This document shows, in pieces, positions 6,360 through 9,918 of a stretch of DNA of 9,918 nt. The DNA is from Bacteroides sp. Its GTDB lineage: Bacteria > Bacteroidota > Bacteroidia > Bacteroidales > Bacteroidaceae. The first letter of the stretch is position 1. Each line of letters begins with the position of its first letter. Where the stretch lies: assembly GCA_030151635.1 (NCBI GenBank), contig JASLDF010000091.1, positions 1-9,918 of the forward strand, written 5' to 3'. A program made the translations under genes and the position numbers. The notes under the pieces were generated by a model. The model made no database searches. It had not been told where the DNA came from and was given only the letters and a program-made list of their open reading frames with translations.

Positions 6360-7289
6360 TTATTTTTGGCGCATGCCGAATATTTTAGAGCTCCATGGTG
6401 CTTGAGTATGACCTACTTCGTTGAAAGTAAGTACTGTGTGCTCAACATCATGTTCTACACCAAAATGTGCATGTAGGGCCATTGCGATAGCTACGATTTC
6501 GTCATCAGTACCAGGAGTAGTTGATGCAGAAGCTTTAGCTGCTTGACTAGTTTGTTTATTTTCTTTCATTTCTCTTTTATTAGCAATTTTTATAGCAATA
6601 ATACCAGTTAGTTTGAAAGATAGGAATAAAAGGACCAAGCCTAAGAATACTGCACTCATTGCAATTGCAGCCATACCAAGACCGATAGAGTCTTGTTGCT
6701 GAAATTCAAGAACCTTAGTGTTCTGTTTGTCTTGTACGTTATTAGCTCCTGGAGTTACGAAAGTTTTCCTATCTCCAGCTGCTACACCTTTAATTTCCCA
6801 ATCATTCTTGCCAGTCCTAAGACCATCAGTTATTCGTCCATACGATAAGTCTGTGCGAACAACAGATGCTGGTATTGTTACCTCATCAATTAAAGTTTTA
6901 CCATCTGTGTCATATAATGCTAAATAATTATCGGTGTCTGGGTTTAAACCAAAGTTAAGATAGAATGCACCTCTATTAGGTGTATTATCAGCCCAAAAAA
7001 TAGCATATTGCCTAGGACGGATTTTCGTGTTTATGTCACCTTTAGGAATTCGAAATAAAGTTGGATTGTTTACATCGTTTGTGATGTAGCATCCTTCCAT
7101 ACTAACGGTTGCATATGAACTATTGTAGATTTCGATCCAGGCTACACGTTCTCCATAACTATCAACTAAGTTAGTTTGGTTATCAACCAATACCTCGTTG
7201 ATGCGTAAACTTGCAGTACTTTGAGCATTTCCTAAGTACGAAAAGCACAGTGCAAACACTAAAAGTATACCAATTCTTAATTTATTCAT
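6360..7289 (-). CDS. Lamin-tail domain protein with OadG-like membrane anchor (decarboxylase delta/gamma-like subunit)
   Basis: This 309-residue protein joins two unlike parts. A signal peptide (1-22, cleavage likely after NAQ) leads to a lamin-tail-like beta sandwich (about 27-150; INEVLVDN, ERVAWIEIYN, MEGCYITND, RQYAIFWAD). After a linker comes one membrane helix (about 203-236), a charged cytoplasmic stretch (KIANKREMKENK), and an OadG/MmdD-like tail: DDEIVAIAMALHAH at 262-275 and PWSSKIFGMRQ at the end. Predicted topology puts the lamin-tail part outside the inner membrane and the tail in the cytoplasm. OadG and MmdD are small anchors of roughly 80-115 residues that hold carboxyltransferase and carrier on the beta subunit, so this protein is about three times their length because of the added domain. 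It begins 20 bases after mmdA and precedes the carrier gene by 35, the place of mmdD/mmdE in the Veillonella cluster. The anchor role is well supported by context; the role of the outer domain is unknown. Confidence 0.85.
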   Translation of the reverse strand: MNKLRIGILLVFALCFSYLGNAQSTASLRINEVLVDNQTNLVDSYGERVAWIEIYNSSYATVSMEGCYITNDVNNPTLFRIPKGDINTKIRPRQYAIFWADNTPNRGAFYLNFGLNPDTDNYLALYDTDGKTLIDEVTIPASVVRTDLSYGRITDGLRTGKNDWEIKGVAAGDRKTFVTPGANNVQDKQNTKVLEFQQQDSIGLGMAAIAMSAVFLGLVLLFLSFKLTGIIAIKIANKREMKENKQTSQAAKASASTTPGTDDEIVAIAMALHAHFGVEHDVEHTVLTFNEVGHTQAPWSSKIFGMRQK

Positions 7290-7309
7290 ATATGATACAT
7301 TTAACAGGT

Positions 7310-8863
7310 TTATAGAGGAATGTTACCGTGCTTTTTAGCAGGGTTAGTTACACGTTTAGTCTTAAGCTGTTCTAATGATTTGATGATACGGAAACGAGTG
7401 TTACGTGGCTCAATTACGTCATCGATATAACCGTATTTAGCTGCGTTATAAGGATTAGCAAATAGTTTAGTGTACTCTGCTTCTTTTTCTGCCATGAATT
7501 CAGCTGGGTTAGCTTGATCTTTAGCTTCTCTTGCATATAGAACTTGAACAGCACCAGCACCACCCATAACTGCGATCTCAGCTGTTGGCCAAGCGTAGTT
7601 CATGTCACCACGAAGTTGTTTACAGCTCATTACAATATGAGAACCACCATAAGATTTACGTAGAGTTACAGTTACTTTAGGTACTGTAGCTTCACCAAAT
7701 GCATAAAGAAGTTTAGCACCATGGTGAATAACTGCGTTGTATTCTTGACCTGTACCAGGAAGGAATCCAGGAACGTCTACAAGAGTTACAAGTGGAATGT
7801 TAAATGCATCACAGAAACGTACAAAACGAGCTGCTTTACGAGAAGCGTTACTGTCTAGTACACCTGCAAGGTATTTAGGTTGGTTAGCAACGATACCAAC
7901 AGAACGACCGTTGAAACGAGCAAAACCTACGATAATGTTTTTAGCAAAGTCTCTTTGTACTTCAAGGAATTCACCGTTATCAATTAACGCACCAATAACT
8001 TCATACATATCGTATGGTTTATTAGGGTTGTCTGGGATGATTTCGTTAAGAGAATCTTCTAGACGATCAATAGGGTCTGTACATTCTTTGAAAGGAGCTT
8101 CTTCTAAGTTGTTAGAAGGCATGAAACTCAATAATTGACGGATCTTTTCGATACCTTCTTCTTCAGTTTCAGCTGTGAAGTGTGTAACACCCGATTTAGT
8201 TGAGTGAACACTAGCACCACCTAGTTCTTCTTGAGTAACGTCTTCACCAGTTACAGTTTTTACTACTTTTGGTCCAGTTAAGAACATGTAAGAAGTAGCT
8301 TCTGTCATTAAGGTAAAGTCAGTAAGAGCAGGAGAATAAACTGCACCACCAGCACATGGTCCGAAGATTCCAGAAATTTGTGGAACTACACCAGATGCCA
8401 TAATGTTACGTTGGAAAATTTCAGCATATCCTGCAAGTGCATTGATACCTTCTTGGATACGAGCACCACCCGAATCGTTAATACCAATGATAGGAGCACC
8501 CATTTTCACACCCATATCCATTACTTTACAGATCTTCATAGCCATTGATTCAGACAATGAACCACCCCAAACAGTAAAGTCTTGAGCGAAGATGTAAACT
8601 AATCTACCATCTACGGTACCATAACCTGTAACAACACCATCACCTAGGTAATGTTTTTTGTCTTGGCCAAAGTTAGTACATCTATGTTTTACAAACATAT
8701 CCATTTCTTCAAAGCTACCTTCATCTAAAAGCATGTTGATACGTTCACGAGCTGTGAATTTACCTCTAGCATGTTGTTTTTCAATAGCTTTTTCGCCGCC
8801 ACCTAAACGAGCTTCACTACGCAAGTCGATTAGCTCTTTTATTTTTGCAAGCTGGTTACTCAT
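7310..8863 (-). CDS. mmdA: Methylmalonyl-CoA decarboxylase alpha subunit (carboxyltransferase)
   Basis: This 517-residue cytoplasmic enzyme transfers the carboxyl group of (S)-methylmalonyl-CoA to the biotin carrier, releasing propionyl-CoA. It has the two crotonase-like halves of the MmdA/PccB/transcarboxylase 12S family. The N-terminal half shows RGKFTARERI (33-42), AQDFTVWGGS (93-102), NDSGGARIQEG (129-139) and GPCAGGAVYSP (168-178), whose glycines form an oxyanion hole for CoA substrate. The C-terminal half shows VDVPGFLPGTGQE (362-374), RKSYGGSHIVM (402-412) and YAWPTAEIAVMG (423-434), which bind biotin. The C-terminus HGNIPL is characteristic. Propionyl-CoA carboxylase beta subunits are so similar that sequence alone does not separate them; the following pump, anchor and carrier genes and the absence of a biotin carboxylase decide for the decarboxylase. 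It starts 45 bases after mce, and the two share the leader AATTATT before their ATGs. Reversible or dual use with a distant biotin carboxylase cannot be ruled out. Confidence 0.95.
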   Translation of the reverse strand: MSNQLAKIKELIDLRSEARLGGGEKAIEKQHARGKFTARERINMLLDEGSFEEMDMFVKHRCTNFGQDKKHYLGDGVVTGYGTVDGRLVYIFAQDFTVWGGSLSESMAMKICKVMDMGVKMGAPIIGINDSGGARIQEGINALAGYAEIFQRNIMASGVVPQISGIFGPCAGGAVYSPALTDFTLMTEATSYMFLTGPKVVKTVTGEDVTQEELGGASVHSTKSGVTHFTAETEEEGIEKIRQLLSFMPSNNLEEAPFKECTDPIDRLEDSLNEIIPDNPNKPYDMYEVIGALIDNGEFLEVQRDFAKNIIVGFARFNGRSVGIVANQPKYLAGVLDSNASRKAARFVRFCDAFNIPLVTLVDVPGFLPGTGQEYNAVIHHGAKLLYAFGEATVPKVTVTLRKSYGGSHIVMSCKQLRGDMNYAWPTAEIAVMGGAGAVQVLYAREAKDQANPAEFMAEKEAEYTKLFANPYNAAKYGYIDDVIEPRNTRFRIIKSLEQLKTKRVTNPAKKHGNIPL

Positions 8864-8908
8864 AATAATTTTTATTTAAATTTTTTGTATACGGTTAATA
8901 AGTCTCAA

Positions 8909-9313
8909 TTAGTGTTCGCAAAGTTCTGTCAACACACCTTCTGTGCTTTTTGGGTGTAAGAAAGCAATATTAAGACCTTCTGCACCTTTTCTTGGAGCTT
9001 TGTCAATTAATCTAACACCTTTAGCTTCTGCTTCATCAAGAGCTGTTTGCACGCCGTCTTCAAGTGCGTATGCTACGTGATGAACACCTTGTCCACGTTT
9101 TTCGATGAACTTAGCGATAGGGCTTTCAGGAGAAGTAGGCTCTAAAAGTTCAATTTTTGTTTGACCTACTTTAAGGAAAGCAGTTTTAACTTTCTGATCC
9201 TCTACTGTTTCGATGTTATAGCATTTTAAACCTAAAACGTCTTCGTAGAATGGAAGAGATTCTTCAATGCTTTTTACAGCAATACCTAAATGTTCAATGT
9301 GAGAAATTTTCAT
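8909..9313 (-). CDS. mce: Methylmalonyl-CoA epimerase
   Basis: This 134-residue enzyme interconverts (R)- and (S)-methylmalonyl-CoA. It belongs to the vicinal oxygen chelate superfamily and has the two expected beta-alpha-beta-beta-beta modules, about 3-60 and 76-133. Candidate divalent metal ligands are His8 in IEHLGIA, Glu55 in IELLEP, His79 in GVHHVAY and Glu130 in LTEL; the IELLEP and GxGVHHVA motifs are typical of bacterial epimerases. Length is normal. It is the first gene of the decarboxylase operon, which fits its role: mutase makes the R form from succinyl-CoA, while the decarboxylase uses the S form. The ATG has A at -3 and -6 and no Shine-Dalgarno sequence. A generic glyoxalase-family protein is the alternative, but motif and context make this unlikely. 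Confidence 0.95.
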   Translation of the reverse strand: MKISHIEHLGIAVKSIEESLPFYEDVLGLKCYNIETVEDQKVKTAFLKVGQTKIELLEPTSPESPIAKFIEKRGQGVHHVAYALEDGVQTALDEAEAKGVRLIDKAPRKGAEGLNIAFLHPKSTEGVLTELCEH

Positions 9314-9371
9314 AATAATTATATTTTAAAAGTATGACTATTTACTTTTCAACTTAAATTTATAATAATAG

Positions 9372-9403
9372 CAAAGTAAAATAAATTCGAGTAAATAAAG
9401 AAA
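9372..9403 (-). promoter_or_regulatory. Possible Bacteroidetes-type promoter of the mce-mmd operon
   Basis: On the minus strand TTTC (9403-9400) is followed, after 20 bases, by TTACTTTG (9379-9372). The primary sigma factor of Bacteroidetes prefers TTTG, 19-21 bases, TAnnTTTG, so each box has one mismatch and the spacing is right. It would start transcription roughly 50 bases before the mce ATG. No better candidate was seen in the 185-base gap, but the surrounding sequence is nearly all A and T, so chance matches are easy. Confidence 0.35.
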
Positions 9404-9498
9404 TATTTATCTAATTTTATAAAACAATATAAAATGAATAAATGATAGTCCAGTCCTTTTAGTAATTAAATTTTTAATTTATATATAATAGTTTCTTT

Positions 9499-9918
9499 TT
9501 AATCAGCTAGTTTCTGACCTAATTTATTAAGCCATTTCCATTTAAATTGGAACCACCGTCGAGTACTACTTTGATTTCCTCCAAATCGTAATACAAACTC
9601 TCGGTAAGAGTGTCGTTTAAATGGTAAACCGACATCCATAAATTCCAAATGTTCATATCCTTTCTCTTTTGTATCTTCTAAAGCTTTCCATACCGCAAGG
9701 ATTCCAGGGCTTTGTAAAACATAGGTTTTGCTCATGCCCCCAGAGAACCATAAATATGCATTTTTTCCAGAGAATGCACAAGCAGAACCACCAATAATCT
9801 TACCCTTATAAGTAACAATATAGAATGTAGCTCTCTTATTATGTATGTCCGATAAGTTTTCTTTGATATGTTGAAAGAACTCGATACTAGGATAGTGTCT
9901 GCGGATATGTGTGGTGTA
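9499..9918 (-). CDS. GNAT/FemAB-like acyltransferase, C-terminal part (5' end outside the window)
   Basis: The reading frame is open from the right edge to the stop at 9499, giving 139 residues; the methionine at 9735 is internal, because 61 codons without a stop precede it in frame. The visible part shows a beta strand pair FYIVTYKGKIIGGSACAF, then YLWFSGG, a helix beginning SPGILAVWKALEDTKEKG, the strand YEHLEFMDVG, and a tail REFVLRFGGN followed by the aromatic, basic WFQFKWKWLNKL. This pattern (strand, glycine turn, helix, and a final RFGG-type motif) resembles the FemAB/BioF2-like branch of the GNAT fold, whose members transfer acyl or aminoacyl groups. The N-terminal domain is missing, so the substrate is not recognisable. 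It ends 185 bases before mce and is probably not part of that operon, though no strong terminator separates them. Confidence 0.7.
   Translation of the reverse strand, partial: YTTHIRRHYPSIEFFQHIKENLSDIHNKRATFYIVTYKGKIIGGSACAFSGKNAYLWFSGGMSKTYVLQSPGILAVWKALEDTKEKGYEHLEFMDVGLPFKRHSYREFVLRFGGNQSSTRRWFQFKWKWLNKLGQKLAD

Noticed and set aside
7310..8863. Identification as propionyl-CoA carboxylase beta subunit.
   Set aside because: The proteins are homologous, but the adjoining mmdB, OadG-like and free carrier genes and the lack of a biotin carboxylase favour the decarboxylase.
9464..9479. A/T-only inverted repeat (7-base arms, 2-base loop) after the acyltransferase gene, considered as a terminator.
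   Set aside because: It has no G/C pairs, a loop too short, and lies in DNA so AT-rich that such palindromes are expected by chance.
9499..9735. A separate 78-residue gene starting at the methionine at 9735.
   Set aside because: The frame is open upstream to the window edge and the upstream residues continue the same GNAT-like fold, so this methionine is internal.

Overview
All genes lie on the minus strand, so transcription runs from high to low coordinates. The DNA is AT-rich, start codons lack Shine-Dalgarno sequences and are preceded by A/T-rich leaders, and the gene content (a Na+-pumping methylmalonyl-CoA decarboxylase whose small membrane subunit carries a lamin-tail domain, and a MacB-type exporter with two consecutive FtsX permease genes) points to Bacteroidetes, most likely a propionate-forming member of the Bacteroidales. 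Genus cannot be fixed from the window.

Layout in transcription order. (1) At the right edge is the 3' part of a GNAT/FemAB-like acyltransferase gene (9918 to 9499). (2) After a 185-base gap with a possible Bacteroidetes-type promoter comes a tight five-gene operon (9313 to 4726): methylmalonyl-CoA epimerase (mce), decarboxylase carboxyltransferase subunit (mmdA), a secreted/membrane lamin-tail plus OadG-like subunit, the biotin carrier (mmdC-type), and the membrane Na+ pump subunit (mmdB). A strong intrinsic terminator at 4665-4700 closes it. (3) A 230-base AT-rich leader without a gene precedes a second operon (4437 to 1 and beyond): ATP-binding protein, two MacB/FtsX permeases, a membrane-fusion protein, and the first 16 codons of what is probably a TolC-type outer membrane factor.

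How the genes work together. Methylmalonyl-CoA mutase (not in the window) makes (R)-methylmalonyl-CoA from succinyl-CoA; the epimerase turns it into the (S)-form; the carboxyltransferase moves its CO2 to biotin on the carrier, giving propionyl-CoA; the beta subunit decarboxylates carboxybiotin and exports Na+. The lamin-tail/OadG protein probably anchors the soluble parts to the beta subunit. The second operon should encode a tripartite export machine spanning the cell envelope; its substrate cannot be read from the sequence.

No RNA genes, mobile elements, CRISPR arrays or origins were seen. I found no convincing undescribed system: the most interesting item is the extracytoplasmic lamin-tail domain fused to the decarboxylase anchor subunit, followed by the paired-permease exporter and the Kozak-like translation starts.
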